This document shows, one piece after another, positions 33,532 through 44,908 of a stretch of DNA of 62,000 nt (position 1 is its first letter; every line of letters begins with the position of its first letter). Where the stretch lies: NCBI GenBank assembly GCA_009746045.1, contig RPFO01000065.1, positions 6,272,887 through 6,334,886 of the forward strand. The letters are read 5' to 3'. This DNA is from Mesostigma viride. Its lineage: Eukaryota > Streptophyta > Mesostigmatophyceae > Mesostigmatales > Mesostigmataceae. The notes beneath the pieces were generated by a model. That model was not told where the DNA came from. It worked only from the letters and a program-made list of their open reading frames with translations, and did not search any database. Made by a program: the position numbers and the translations under genes.

Positions 33532-35893
33532 TCATCCCACGAGCTGTACGGAAGCTTTAGCTGCCGCAGAAGAGCTGGCATTTGTAACCCATCGACACAT
33601 TTGCAGGTTCAACAGCCGCAGCTGCCTGCAGCCGGTCACCACCGCTGTAACCCCTTCATCTGTCACCCCCCTGCAGCCCCTGAGACTCAGCTCTGTTAAC
33701 CGCTGGCATCCCGCAGCCACTGCCCTTACGCCAGCATCTGTCACGCGGTTTGAGCCCCGCAGGTCCAGGTGGCGCAGCCCCGGGCAATACTCTGCCACCG
33801 CCACCATGCAGGTATCCGTCACACCAGCACAGCTGACCATCTTCAGCGTGCGTACGTGAGGGCAGCGCGCCAGCAGCGCCCCAATGCCTGCATCCGTGAT
33901 CTGTGCACATTTGATGATTTCCAGGTGCTCTAATTTCTGGCAGACGGCACCGGAACAAAGGGCGGGGCCTTCATGATTACCCTCGCCCGCCGCCACAGGG
34001 AAAACCGCGAAGGCCGCGTCTGTGAGAACGGAGGGCATTCGAGTAAGAGATTTCGAGTAAGAGTACGCGAGGACAGGATCTCTGCGAAGGAAGGGCACAC
34101 GGTTCCCAACAACCAGGTGGCGCAGATGCCGGCAGTTCCGCAGCAGCCACGCACAGCCCCGATTCCCCACGCCCGTGTCTGAGATGTCCACCCAGCGCAG
34201 CTACTTGAAACATTTTATGCTGGCATTACCCACAGACCGACACCTCGCAATATCCAGTGTGTGCAGGCCGCCGGGGCAGTGCCCCGCGACAGAGAAAAGG
34301 GCAGCATTGCTGACGTTGCAGCCGCGCAGACGCAGGCCCCTCCACCCCGCGCACTGCGTCGTCACCAATTTTTCCTCCGTGTTTCCATCATCTGTCACAT
34401 CTGTATCTGCTGCGTCGTTGAGAGAGCGCACCTGCGAGTGCCTGCGCATCGCCACCACGCCATCATCCCTCACGCCTGTGTTTGACACGTCCAGGTGGCG
34501 CAATTGTGGGCAGTGCTCCGCGATCATGCCTGCATCGGTCACGCCTGGAATGTCCGAAACCACCAGGGACACCAGGGAGGGGCAGTGCTTCAGAATGACT
34601 CCCAAGGACTTGTCGGAAAGCCATTTGCATGCCCACAAATCCAGGTCCTGCAGAGGGGACTGGGGGATGCGACTGGCTGTTTCTGTCTCTCTAGCTGCAA
34701 TGGTCTCTCTCGTTGCCCGGCGATATTAGTGGCAGTACCGGAAACAATTCTTGAATCTGCAACATTCCGGCTTCGCCCGCCATGTCTCTGCCGACCTCCC
34801 CGTATCCGCACACCAGGCTGCGCAGCTGCGGGCAGTGGACCAGCACATCACGTAGTCCTGCAAACGTGACGCCCGTGAATGATACGTCCAGCCGTGAGAG
34901 CATTGACAAGTTTTCTGCAACCGCCCGCACGCCGTCGTCTGTCACCTGAGGGCAACAACGCGTGCAAAGAGTGGCCAGCCCCGGGCATCCGACAGCGATG
35001 GCCCGAATGCCAGCATCGGTGACGTTTAAGCATATTTCGTCCCCATCGCCAAGATGCAAGGATAGATGCCGCAGCTGTGGGCAGAGTTCAGCCAGCGCGT
35101 ACATGCTGGCATCGGTCACCTTGGCGTTTATTGAAAGGTCCAGCTGCCGGAGGTGGGGCACACGGGGGGCCAGCGCGGTTACAATCTCATCTGTCATGCC
35201 ATATCTGCAGCCCTCCAGGTCGAGGTGGCATAGACTCCGGCAATTATCCGCAAGCCCCCGCAGCACCCGACGCATCGCCTTTTCTGACCACCAGAGGTGG
35301 AAGATCTGAGCAAGATCCTCCTCTCCCTCCTCTTCCTGCCCCAACCCCCCCTCCCCACCTCCCCCCTCCTCCCCCAACTCCTCCACGCCCCCCACCCCAC
35401 CCTCTCCTCTCTCCTCCTCATCATCAAACCCATACACGGCACCACCGTCGTCATCGCCACCCTCTTCCAACTCCTCATCCGTGTCCTCGTCAGCATCATC
35501 ACCGTCAGCGCCGTCATCGTAACTGCCCGCACCTGCATGCCACGCCCGGCCATCCGCGTAGTAGGCCCAGTGCTCGTCCTACGCCACACCCAAAGCTGAC
35601 AATGACGCCGGCGAAAGACCGCCCGCGGCGAACGTGCGCAGGTTGGGGCAGCGGGGCATCAGCCAGAGGAGACCCTTGAGCCAGCTGCGCTGACCCTTGA
35701 CGCCCGCCAGGTCATCGCCGGACAGACGCGTCAGCAGCGTCAGCGAGTCATCCACCGCCGCGCGAAACCCCCGGCTTAATCCTCGCATCCGCACCCGGTC
35801 CAGCACCGGCAGGCGGGTAAACACGAGGGTGGATACCCCTTGGATGTAGATAACATCTGCGAGGGTGGCAGGGGGGGCCTCTTGGGTGGCCAT
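33532..35893 (-). pseudogene. F-box/LRR (AMN1-like) gene with two in-frame TAG codons
   Basis: Exons on minus are 35893-34739 and 34647-33532, with a phase-0 GT-AG intron. The 757-codon frame has an F-box-like start (residues 14-50, LADVIYIQGVSTLVFTRLP), an acidic Asp/Glu/Gly linker (about 110-175), and then many Cys-containing LRRs of the F-box type (CPQLRHLDVSNTGV, GCQRLTELSLRGCRGVTDEG). Such proteins bind SKP1 through the F-box and recruit substrates to an SCF ubiquitin ligase. The frame is stopped by TAG at codon 105 (35581-35579) and codon 534 (34203-34201), while sequence on both sides stays clearly coding and in phase. Both could derive from CAG. It is either a recent pseudogene, read-through, edited, or misassembled. 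Elsewhere TAG is a normal stop (MYND, TAB2), so reassignment is unlikely. Confidence 0.75.
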
Positions 35894-37902
35894 GTGGCCT
35901 CACGCTTGTGAACACGCCTCTATACCAAGTGATACACGCCCTTGGCACTCAATGGGCGACCAGCTGCCTAAATCCTGCCGATTGATGGGGGAGGCTGACG
36001 CAGTGCGGGGTAGGTTTAATAAAGCTTTTGCAACGGTTTCCACACCAAAGATGCCACTTGACAGCGATCAGCAAGGTCAGGGCGACTGCAAGCAAGTCCC
36101 TGGAGCTGTCAGATGTCACCTAACAGTTGCTTCTGAGGATGAAGACGGATGAAGCCCGGTGGAACACAATGTGCCAACCTTTGACAACCTTTCGATGGCT
36201 TGGGTAGCTGCCGTGCCGACACCGATGCGTGTCGCTGGAGGAATGCAGAAAGCGATGGTTGGATGCTGGTCACCTACTCCAAGGGATGGCTGTCCCCGTC
36301 AGCACCATGTTAGCCTTCCCCTTCACACCAATTCATATTGATCCCGTTCCCTTGTCTGATCTAAATGCAGGGCGCAGGTTCCCCCCAAGTCGTACAAAGA
36401 AGGCGCGGAAAATCTCCTGACGCAGTGCTGGAGGAGGTCGTTATGCTTGGGACAGGTAGATTGCTGTGGCGGGATTTCCAAGGAGGGCACACAGGGGCAC
36501 GAGCGACTGCGAAAACTGTAGTTACTACGGCATGGGGGGGGGGGGGGGGATCCCAAAGATAGAAAGAGTGCATTAGAAGTTTGCGGGGCAGTGCGTGCCT
36601 TGATCGCGCTGTTTACAGTACGACGCATGGCGACAGAAGGTGCGCGGCCGCCACGCGTGTGCTCGTGGACACCGTTAGACATGCAAAGCCAGACAAGACA
36701 GAAAAGCGATGGCCCTCACTGGCCGTCCTAGGCTAGAAACCGAAGGCCGTGTTCTTTGTAGCCGAGTAGTACTTCCAGAACAAAGTCTGTCTAGCAGCTG
36801 CATGTGAAGCATTATTAGCCATATCACGCAAACACTACGGACGGAACGCACCTGTCCGGCAGAGGACCTCGCTTTCAACTCCGTGCAAAATCCGTCCACG
36901 ACGTGCAACCTTCCACGCGCGAGAATCCGGGGTGCGCACAACCGTTTCACCTCGCTAAATGCGCGCAACGATGTAGAGATCGGGAACTCTCGGAAAGCGA
37001 TACGTGGTCCACTGAGCCCGATCGGGTGGCTACAAAAAAGGTGCAACAAATTCCAGCTGCTCACGCCAGGTATCAGTGACCCAAGGCAACGTCGGAGCAA
37101 GTCAGCCTAGTTTTGAGTTTAATTCACATTTCTGGCATGAACCACGGGAAAACAGGTCTGCTCATGTCGTGATATGACTTCCTACTCCCTCATGAGGTCT
37201 TTTGCCTTGCCTGCGTTTCGCGGCATGCCAGTGACACCAGGTGACACCGATGCCACAGGATGCCACCCACGTTTCTGGATCGCACGTGACCTGGCGCGGC
37301 GCGGCAAATGTAGACCACAACGTAATTAGAAAGACGTAAAGACCTGCGCATTGCGCAGACCTGTCAAGACGTCAAGACGTGCACTGTACTGGCGTTTCAT
37401 CTGTGTCAAGACGTCGTGTCAAGACGTCGTGTCAATCTGTGTCAACACACTCCAAAGCTGAATCCCGAGTGCGCGATCGAGGCCCATTCCCAATACGATT
37501 AGTATTGGTAGGAGAGTGGGAGACAGGGCTCACAATTGACCAAGGCAGGAATTAGGCTGCATACCATGTGCATACTTCAATAAATGTGTCTTCTCAGTTG
37601 TTCAGCGCTTGGCCGGACAGAGACATTTCCGAAAAATAAACGCACTTGGAGTGCGTGTGAGGACACAGGTGAAAAGTGAGAGATACCGTAACATTTTGCA
37701 GGCGTACGGTGACCCCCTGAATGCATGATAAGCGTGTTAATGTTGACATAAACGAATTATTTGGAAATGGCCGTCGCATACCTGGTAGCTATATCGGCTT
37801 TTCGTTTCCCGAGCTCCGAAACGGCTGGGGGTGACAAACCGGTCAGAATGGGAAAATCGTGAAGGACAGGGATCTTGCCGTGATAGTAAACGAATTCTTG
37901 TG
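35894..37902. other. Intergenic stretch, no gene seen
   Basis: No supported gene. There is a G-run near 36534-36549 and a cluster of CAAGACGTCGTGTCAAGACG-type short repeats at 37360-37450. Open frames here are short and lack motifs. The promoter of the F-box gene should be at the left and that of the MYND gene at the right. Confidence 0.45.
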
Positions 37903-39833
37903 ATGGCGAGTATAAGCGTGATATGCCATCGGGGTAATTGCGGCAATACATCCACGAAGTCATGCTCCAGGTGCCGATTAGTCTACTACTGCTCCAGAGT
38001 GAGTACTCTTGTTGGGATTCCGAACTTTAGGATAAGAATGGAGCACCCATGGGCTATGCCGCGTTAATATTCCCACTCACTCGTTTCTAATTTTTTTCTA
38101 TGTGATGTTGACGTTTTTATCTCCGACTTGCTCGCGGCTATCTTTGGTGCTTGTCGTGCGTGCAGGAATGTCAGTCCAGCGATTACCCTAGCCATAAATC
38201 CGAGTGCAAGAAGCTCACGAAATGGGAGCAACAAGCACGAGAAGAGGCTTGCCCTCTTGACCGAGCCCAAGCCAACGACTTCGTCGCAGCTTTAGCTCGC
38301 CAGCTGGACGGCCAGGGTGGGACACCCACTGCCGCGCCGCCCTCGGAAGACTCCCCGCTCCACCAACTGCAGACCCTGGCCCGCTCCTCCTTCGAAAACG
38401 AGAAGCTGCTTGGAAAAGCGGGCGCGTGCGAGGTGCTGGCATCCGCGCTGGACCGCGCCCTGGCGGATGACACCTCACTTCCTCGCGAGGACATCTGTGC
38501 CGGCTTGGTGCGCCTGGTCGACACCTGTGCTAAGAATAGGGTCGCCTTGGGCAAGCTCGGGGTCATTGCGAGCTCCACCGAGGTCCTGCGGCGGGCGCTT
38601 CGCGAGGAAAACTGGCCGCTTGCGTCCAACGCGGCCAACCTCCTGTACAAGATAGGGGTCCAAATAGAGCCGTCCCACTGCGACCAGTTCGGCGCGGCAG
38701 ACAGCTTCGAGGTCCTAGCCTCGTGCTTGGTGGCGGCGGCCGGACTGTGCGAGTCGACTATCTCGACGGCGTTCCAAGCGTGCGAGGCGCTGCAGACGAT
38801 GCAGATCACCGCGGAGGCGTGCACGCGAGCTGGGTGCCAGAATCGGCAACGACTGGGGCGGGCCCCGGGGGTATTCGCCGCACTGGACACATGCCTCATG
38901 TGTGCGCTCTGGCGCGTGTCCTTTGCCGAGAAATACGAAGACCAACCAGAGGCCGTCCGCAACAGCGTCGCCCTGTCCGACGTCCTCCGTGGCGTGATCA
39001 AGGACGTGCAGCGCGTGTGCCACGGGATCGTGCCGTTCACGCCGCCTGGCGTGTACCCCAGCGAGCTGGTCCGCTCTCTCGCGTCGCCGCGCATGTGCCA
39101 GAACTTGAGCGCCGCGATTGCCCTCGCAGGCTCCCCCCTGTACGTGCGCGAGCGGCTGGAGATCGATGCCGATTGGTCGCTCGTGCCGGACGTCATGAAG
39201 ATCATCTTCTTCCTGTGCGAGCATCACGGCCACGCGGGCCCCTTCCAGCAGCCCGTCACCTGCTCGAATCTCGTGCAGCTGCTCAAGGTGGGCAATGAGG
39301 CGAGCGCGAGCGTCGTCCAGATCAACGCGGTGGTGGGCATCTACGCGATCATGGCTGGAGACGACGCCACGGTGACGCGGCTTCACCAGGCGGGCGCGAC
39401 CAACGAGGTTGTCGAGGCGCTCCGCCAGGCGGTGGAGCGCAGGGACGCGGAGCTGCTGTGCAACGCGATGGACGCGATGAGGCCTTTCGCGATGACTAAA
39501 AGCGTGGTCACGCAGATGGCGCCGGGCGAGGACACCTGCAGGGTGTTGGTGCGCACGCTCCAGCTCGCGCTGGCGCTCGAGGCGGCCGGCGCGGTCACGC
39601 CCGGGACCTGGAGACCGCTCACGCGCTGGGTGGATTTTTGGATGGCGATGATCATGTCCTACCCTCCCTGCAGGGAGGGTTTCCTGGCCGCCGGCGCCGG
39701 CAACGTGCTCTCGCGGGCCCTGGGAATGCCGGCAGTGGCCAGCTGCGTGGCGGCTTCACACCTCTACAAGACGCTATGGGAATGGATCGTGGATCCTGGT
39801 GATACCAGACGGGCCTTGCACGGATGGTATTAG
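37903..39833 (+). CDS. MYND zinc-finger protein with helical-repeat-like body
   Basis: Two exons, 37903-37998 and 38166-39833, join in phase 0 with GTGAGT donor and GCAG acceptor to give 587 residues ending at TAG. The MYND finger spans the intron: CHRGNCGNTSTKSCSRC and YYCSR in exon 1, then ECQSSDYPSHKSEC in exon 2, so all the Cys/His ligands are present. MYND fingers bind Pro-rich partners. The rest (residues 50-587) is Ala/Leu-rich helices resembling ARM/HEAT-type repeats, e.g. CAGLVRLVDTCAKNRVALGK and ASVVQINAVVGIYAIMAGDD. No SET domain is seen. TGTAAG about 30 bases after the stop may be the polyadenylation signal. Function is unknown; a scaffold role is likely. Confidence 0.85.
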
Positions 39834-40690
39834 ACGGCATCTGCGATGCTATTATGTACCTGCTTGTAAGAGGAAGGCGTGTCTTGGACGTGCGCAGCCG
39901 AGTTGGACTGTTAACCCAAGGGCTCCGTGCCAGTTTGCATCAGCGCCAGTGATGCCCATCTGTTGGCATTGCGCGTGTGCACACCCGTGCCAAAGGTACT
40001 ATCCAGAATAATGTATACATTCTGCAGTTGTCACCATGTATGGTGACACGCCAGGCCTTGTCCTTGGCAGTCGCTAGTTCAGCAATGCGGCCTTGAGTGA
40101 GCTTACGATATCTTACTGGCTGTGTGTTGACACGTCCTGTCTTGACAACTGCATGGCATTGGCGGGGGAATCGCTTGCGTCTTCCGCCTCATGCAAGGCT
40201 AGCTAAGAGGACGAACATCCGGCCATGGAGGTCGTTGTTCATTCAGTTATTCCCTTCCTTCCTGCATTTTCATCACGACTCTCATTGTTGTCTCCCATGG
40301 GATGAACTAATCAAACAACTCGGGTGCGGCCCCGTTATCAGGTCGCACTGGTCTTATGAAATCAGATCGACTGGTTGCCACAGTATTGAGACATTGGTGA
40401 CAATTGGGTTGTACCGGGCCCATCATGGGATGGAATGCATCCCGGACTCTCTTTATCATTGGTCTAGCATGACGGGCCATTTAGGACAGGTCCCGGGGTT
40501 TCATGGTTATGTGGATATCCAGGGCCGCGAATCTCTTTCGGCCTCTTCCAGCGCACAATCTGGCTGGCCGCGGATGGCTAGTTTTTCTTATTGTTCAAAT
40601 AACCATTGTGGTGTCTGGGTGTCTACTTTGTGATCTTTCATCTCTCAGATATCCACGAATCATCATGTCCTCGCCTATGGCGCCGTCACG
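39834..40690. other. Intergenic, no gene supported
   Basis: A 178-codon frame at 40097-40633 exists, but its composition is unlike the other genes here and it has no motif. I treat it as chance. Confidence 0.4.
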
Positions 40691-40694
40691 AAGA

Positions 40695-40770
40695 TGCTAT
40701 GCAAGCGGAGGCAGGCGTCTCAATGAGCGTGATGTCGTCGGCATAGATGAGGTCCGCTAGCAAATTCTGC
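40695..40770 (-). pseudogene. Reverse-transcriptase fragment with YADD motif
   Basis: On minus the short frame reads LLADLIYADDITLIETPASA, which fits the catalytic YxDD block of a LINE reverse transcriptase. Nothing else of the domain is readable on either side; stops follow soon. It is an old fragment. Confidence 0.5.
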
Positions 40771-40989
40771 TTATTAGTCGGCCCCCCTTCGCCGTGCTAG
40801 CATTCTTATTGACAACTAGTCTTGATCACTAGGCCATGTGCCCGCGCTGAGCCAGGGTGACAAAGCGAGCACGTGTGCCTGGCGGATACTACGTTCCACG
40901 AGGGTGACCTCAAATGATGAACGATGGGGTCAGCTTGCTTGGGCGTAGTAACGTAGTCCACCACAATAATTAAGGGGACGTGCGCCCGC

Positions 40990-41016
40990 CGAATTTTTTG
41001 GCGCCAAAAATATTCG
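40990..41016. promoter_or_regulatory. Left-end palindrome with E2F-type core, copy B
   Basis: Arms CGAATTTTTTGGC and GCCAAAAATATTCG pair except for one inserted base. The position relative to the element end matches copy A (16 bases inside). Confidence 0.65.
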
Positions 41017-41440
41017 CGGTACCGCCGTGAAGTGAAAAGTGGGTGCACGGTGCGCGCACTCCTTGCGGAAGTGGCCATGGCGACTGCGTTTAGGCGAAAC
41101 TAGCAATGTAGGGCTAGAGAAATGCAAAAAAAATGCTCGAATGTTGGAGACGATGATTTAATGATGTTGGGTTGTGGCGGCAAGTTGCGGGTTTACAATA
41201 TCGCTGCTTTCTTTTACTGCCATCGGCATGGGGGGTAAACTGCATTTTTTGGTCGCGCGGAATAAAATAGAATTCGTGATAGCGGCAGTGAATTCGCAGT
41301 TTTGGGGGGCTTTTTGACCGTAAACGATGCATTAATATCGGTAGCATTGAATTCCAAACCAAACTGGTGCTTTTTGCTACATTTTCGGCTATTCTCGGTA
41401 AGTAATTCTTCAGGCCTGCGCAGTGCATGTCGGAACCTTC

Positions 41441-41595
41441 CATGGAAGAACGGCCGTTGTTGCGCGCCTGGGCGAGGGATCTGCGAGGGACAGGTATAGA
41501 TTTGTCGCGAATGTTATGTGCTATCAGTTCTTTCTTCTATGAGCTCATCGTTCGAAGTTTTTTTCGTTCTTTTTGGGCAGTTTCCGCCAGCTAGC
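41441..41595 (+). CDS. Small conserved transposon ORF, copy B
   Basis: The frame runs from MEERPLLRAWARDLRG to FWAVSAS and has the same length as the ORF at 10978 in copy A. Differences are mostly single substitutions. No domain is known. It could be an exon of a spliced transposon gene. Confidence 0.4.
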
Positions 41596-42618
41596 TCGCC
41601 GTTGCTTGCTGTGGTGTTGTCGAATACCTGGCAGATTTAGATTGTTTTCGCTGACGTCGTGGTCAGGGCCGCTTCAGTCGAAGCCTATATCTTCTCGGGA
41701 AGGTTTAAGGCATTTCATAAAACGTGTTCTGGCAAGGATGTTGTGCGTATGGACGCTTCTTGTTGTGTGAGAGTGACGCACCCTCTCTTCGCAGCGGCAT
41801 CACAGCGCTCATGCGCTGGAGGGCCGCCAATGGTTTCTTTCCATTTTATCGTGCAGGGGAGGAAGTGTTTTATTGACGATCATGTTGGAGATATTGCATT
41901 TGTGTGACTGCATGTAGATAGCTACCACCATTGGTTTATTTGAGCTTTCCCTTGATATCATCATGTGAAAAGACTGCAATGTGCTGAGCCAACCATGGTT
42001 GACTGCATGCAAGCTTTGTATGCCATGATCTCCTTGGTTCCTTGCCCTCCATAGTTCCAGTTTGTTGCCCATCTCAGGTAGGGCAGTTCAGGAGTTGTTG
42101 CTGTGTTGATTAGCTTGGTTGGCATCAACCTTACACTCTAACCTGGGAGAAACATAGAAAATGCTGGTAAGGCATTTTAGTGCCATCATCATTATTGCTA
42201 TTCACATGCTTATAAGTCTGGCCTTGCTCGAGGGACGGTTAAGGGGTATGAGGTGTGTGGCCAACCCTGTGTACTTCATAACATATTCAGCATGTATTTG
42301 ATGCATGTTGGATGGCATGTAAAGTGTAATTGTGTTTATACTTGGTTACTGAGTGGTCCTTAGCGCCTGTCCGGTGGTCGTCTAGGAAACTCATTAGTGC
42401 GTGTCACAGTGACCCCCAACCTTGAGCATGTGTCGTCATCAGTGTGTAATAGTTATTTATATGTGCTTTTGGTCATAGATTTGCCGAGTTCTAATCATGA
42501 AGTTTACAAGGTAACCTTGGGTTGAGTATAGTGTATGCTCTCGTGGCATGTATGCCTAGCGATCGTGTTGCTATGCTTGCGTTTGCAAGGTTGGCCATGC
42601 CGAGGGCAGGTAAGGGCA

Positions 42619-43103
42619 GATGCGGTGCCTAGCCGTTTGCTTATGGGTGTAGACACCTCCCCCGCTGCCCTTGCACAGCTGGATGAGCTGAGGAAAAAGA
42701 GGGAGTGCCAGCAGGTGGTGAAACGGACGCTAGAGTTCAAGACCGGGGCTGCAAAGGCCAAGAGCACAAAGCGTGGCCACCACTGGGATGATGCCAAGAA
42801 GGACAAGCAGCGTGGCCAGCACCCATACAGCAAGGCGGTGTTCTATGGGGGGTGGGGGCTGCCACTGGGGGGCAGGGTGATGAGGATGATGATGACACTG
42901 CACACATCCCTTGCTTGCGCTGCTCTAAGACCGATGCATCTGATGATGACCCTTTCTTGCTGTGCAGCACACCCGGGTGCGATGGGGGGCTCCACCTGAG
43001 CTGCACGGTCCCTCTCCTGCCCAGCGTACCTGATGGGGACTGGTTCTGCCCAGTTTGCTGCGGGGAAGACTGTGATGATGGCAGTGATAGTGACAGTGAC
43101 TAG
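42619..43103 (+). pseudogene. PHD-finger C-terminus of transposon-encoded protein, one frameshift
   Basis: The first frame (from about 42640) reads AQLDELRKKRECQQVVKRTL and a Lys-rich stretch to HPYSKAVFYGG. At the G-run near 42846-42851 the coding sense moves to the frame 42852-43103. There HIPCLRCSKTDASDDDPFLLC is followed by CDGGLHLSC and DGDWFCPVC, a PHD finger in the C4HC3 pattern. It ends in an acidic DSDSD tail before TAG. PHD fingers read histone H3 tails, so it may target integration or tether the transposase to chromatin. The upstream part is missing in this copy. Confidence 0.6.
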
Positions 43104-43654
43104 TATAATGGACGCCCAGGTGGCATGCTGCCAAAGAGCATAACTTCCACACCGCTTGTCCAAATGCAGCCAGATTTTGCGAGCGTGTGTGTCGATGACT
43201 AATGGAATTTTAAATATCATGTTTGGCCCATTTCACGTGTGTTTGGTATTTTATTATTTTTGGCATGTGTGAAAAACAGCGTTTTTGTACTTGCAAGAGC
43301 ATAAAAATTCTAAAGCATGTCAGATATGGGTTGTGAGTGGCTCTAATTTTTGGCCACCCACGACCTGCTTGGAAAATATCATGGCTGGCCTGAATTGATG
43401 TGTGCATTGGCTGGGGCATACTGTGCCCTAATTAGCGTCTTTTTCTATTTTTAGCGCGATACCGGCGCGTGGTTGGGGGTAGAACCTTCAATGAATGCAT
43501 GGATAACTCACTAAACATGTTATTTAGGGCCCCTAATCATGGCTGGGCATAATTCAATTGAATTCATATTGAAACAAGTGTATTCCAGTTTTGGGGGGTT
43601 TTGGTGGCACACCTCCCCTTAATTGATGATGAACAGATACGGTGACAGGACACA

Positions 43655-44163
43655 ATCAGGGATTAAAATTAAATTAAATTATAACATACTCCCGTGGGGG
43701 CAGCTATGTAACCCATATCCCTGAGAAGGGGAGAGGGTTCTTAATTACAATCTAGCTACAACCTGCAGGTGGGGGGATGTAAAGCGCCACCTGCTCTAGG
43801 TGTACATGCATGCACCTGCACCACCATGGTGTATCAATCGCGGTTATAGCGTCGTCATGGGGTGGAAGATCATCATAGGCAGAAACATGAGCAAGGGCAT
43901 GGCTTCTCAGAAGAGAGTGGCTCTCTGCATAGGCGCAATGTGGCGAGAGAAAGTATGCAAATACATCATCTGGTGGAGTCCCATCATGGGCAAACACATG
44001 GGCAAACACATGGGCGTGAGCCACAGCATGTCCTATACTATCCTATCCTATTGGTGCTACACTATACTGTCCCTAGCCCGTGGGGGGCTGCCATGGCTTG
44101 TGGGCGGCGTAGATGACCGCCTCCCTCCAGTACACCAGCGTCTTCTTCCCCGATGCTTGCCGG
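43655..44163 (-). mobile_element. LINE ORF1 end and family I-type 3' UTR
   Basis: On minus, 44163-44073 reads SGKKTLVYWREAVIYAAHKP and ends in TAG, an ORF1 C-terminus like those at 15863 and 54804. A 3' UTR with GCACC(T)AGAGCAGGTG and CCCACCTGCAGGTTGTAG is shared with 45900(+), 55105(+) and 55835(+). The hairpin at 43684-43709 has ACATA/TATGT lower stem and a slightly expanded upper stem. The tail is AATTT-type repeats (43660-43682). No ORF2 lies between. The ORF1 is cut at 44163. Confidence 0.6.
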
Positions 44164-44900
44164 TGTAACAACCAAAGGTGTCTAAGTTGTTACATTCAGA
44201 GTTTAGGAATGTTTGGCTTTTATTTGAGTTCGTTTGGATATGGATTTAGAAAGTTAGACTGATTCTAAGGGAGATTCGGTTGACTGTTCGAGTTCTGATT
44301 CAGACCCTCATCTGTTGTGGCAAGATCCACGTAGGGTCTTCTTAGTGGTTGGGTCCTATAAGTCTTCATAGGTTCTTCAAGGGTTCTTTAAGACTTCTGT
44401 GTTGGACCACGCTTTAGAGATCTTTCTAAGGATTCTGTCTGACTGTCTGCCAGACTGTTCATCGTGTTGTTTTGTCGGGTGTGAACTTAGCTGAAGAGGT
44501 CTTATCCTGTGAGAATTCTGGATGATGATTGGTCCATTTGGGCACACGCTGGAGCAGTGTGGCTGGAACGTGTATTAGGCTTGTCTGGTCGCCGGCATTG
44601 TTGGCAACGGATTTATGTCTAAGTCTATCATGGTTTAAAGAAGGTTCATCCCTTTTCCATCCCCAAAGCTGGCCCTGCTCTAAGTCTGTTTATCATTCAA
44701 CAGTCACGGACGTCTAGATAGTAAAAGAGGTGTCTAAACGTTGTACCCGACTGTTGATTATTGATCATCTCAACGCGGCTCTGGCAAGGATCCATCGCTA
44801 CAAGAAGCCCAACCAAGGTACGAAGGTCTTATATCTTGGTCTCCTGTGAATGTTGATTTACTGAGAAGGTGTATTAACGTCTTTAGTAGTCGTTAGGTCA
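44164..44900. other. Unresolved stretch, possible solo LTR
   Basis: It starts exactly where ORF1 of the LINE is interrupted, with TGTAACAAC, whose complement GTTGTTACA follows 13 bases later. A possible CA end is near 44801 (CGCTACA). I find no target duplication, primer-binding site or polypurine tract. Near 44760-44815 a short frame reads LLIIDHLNAALARIHRYKKP before GTACG. An LTR origin is possible but not shown. Confidence 0.3.
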
Positions 44901-44908
44901 CCGCAACC

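Larger units (their letters stand above)
40974..43619. mobile_element. TTAA-flanked DNA transposon copy B
   Basis: The ends GGGGACGTGCGCC (40974) and GGGGAGGTGTGCC (inverted, ending 43619) are flanked by TTAA (40970-40973 and 43620-43623). It is related to copy A. Left to right it holds the E2F-type palindrome (40990-41016), a conserved 50-codon ORF (41441-41595), a block shared with copy A (41560-41910), a unique region with a PHD finger (42535-43103) and a conserved right end (AGCGTCTTTTTCTATTTTTA near 43434). The autonomous relative likely encodes a transposase ending in the PHD finger. Confidence 0.75.

Noticed and set aside
33532-35893. TAG reassigned to glutamine, as in some ulvophyte algae
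   Set aside because: TAG ends several other clear genes and ORFs here (TAB2-like, MYND, LINE ORF1 and ORF2 ends) at family-typical positions.
40097-40633. 178-codon plus-strand ORF
   Set aside because: No motif, no repeat partner, odd composition; probably chance.
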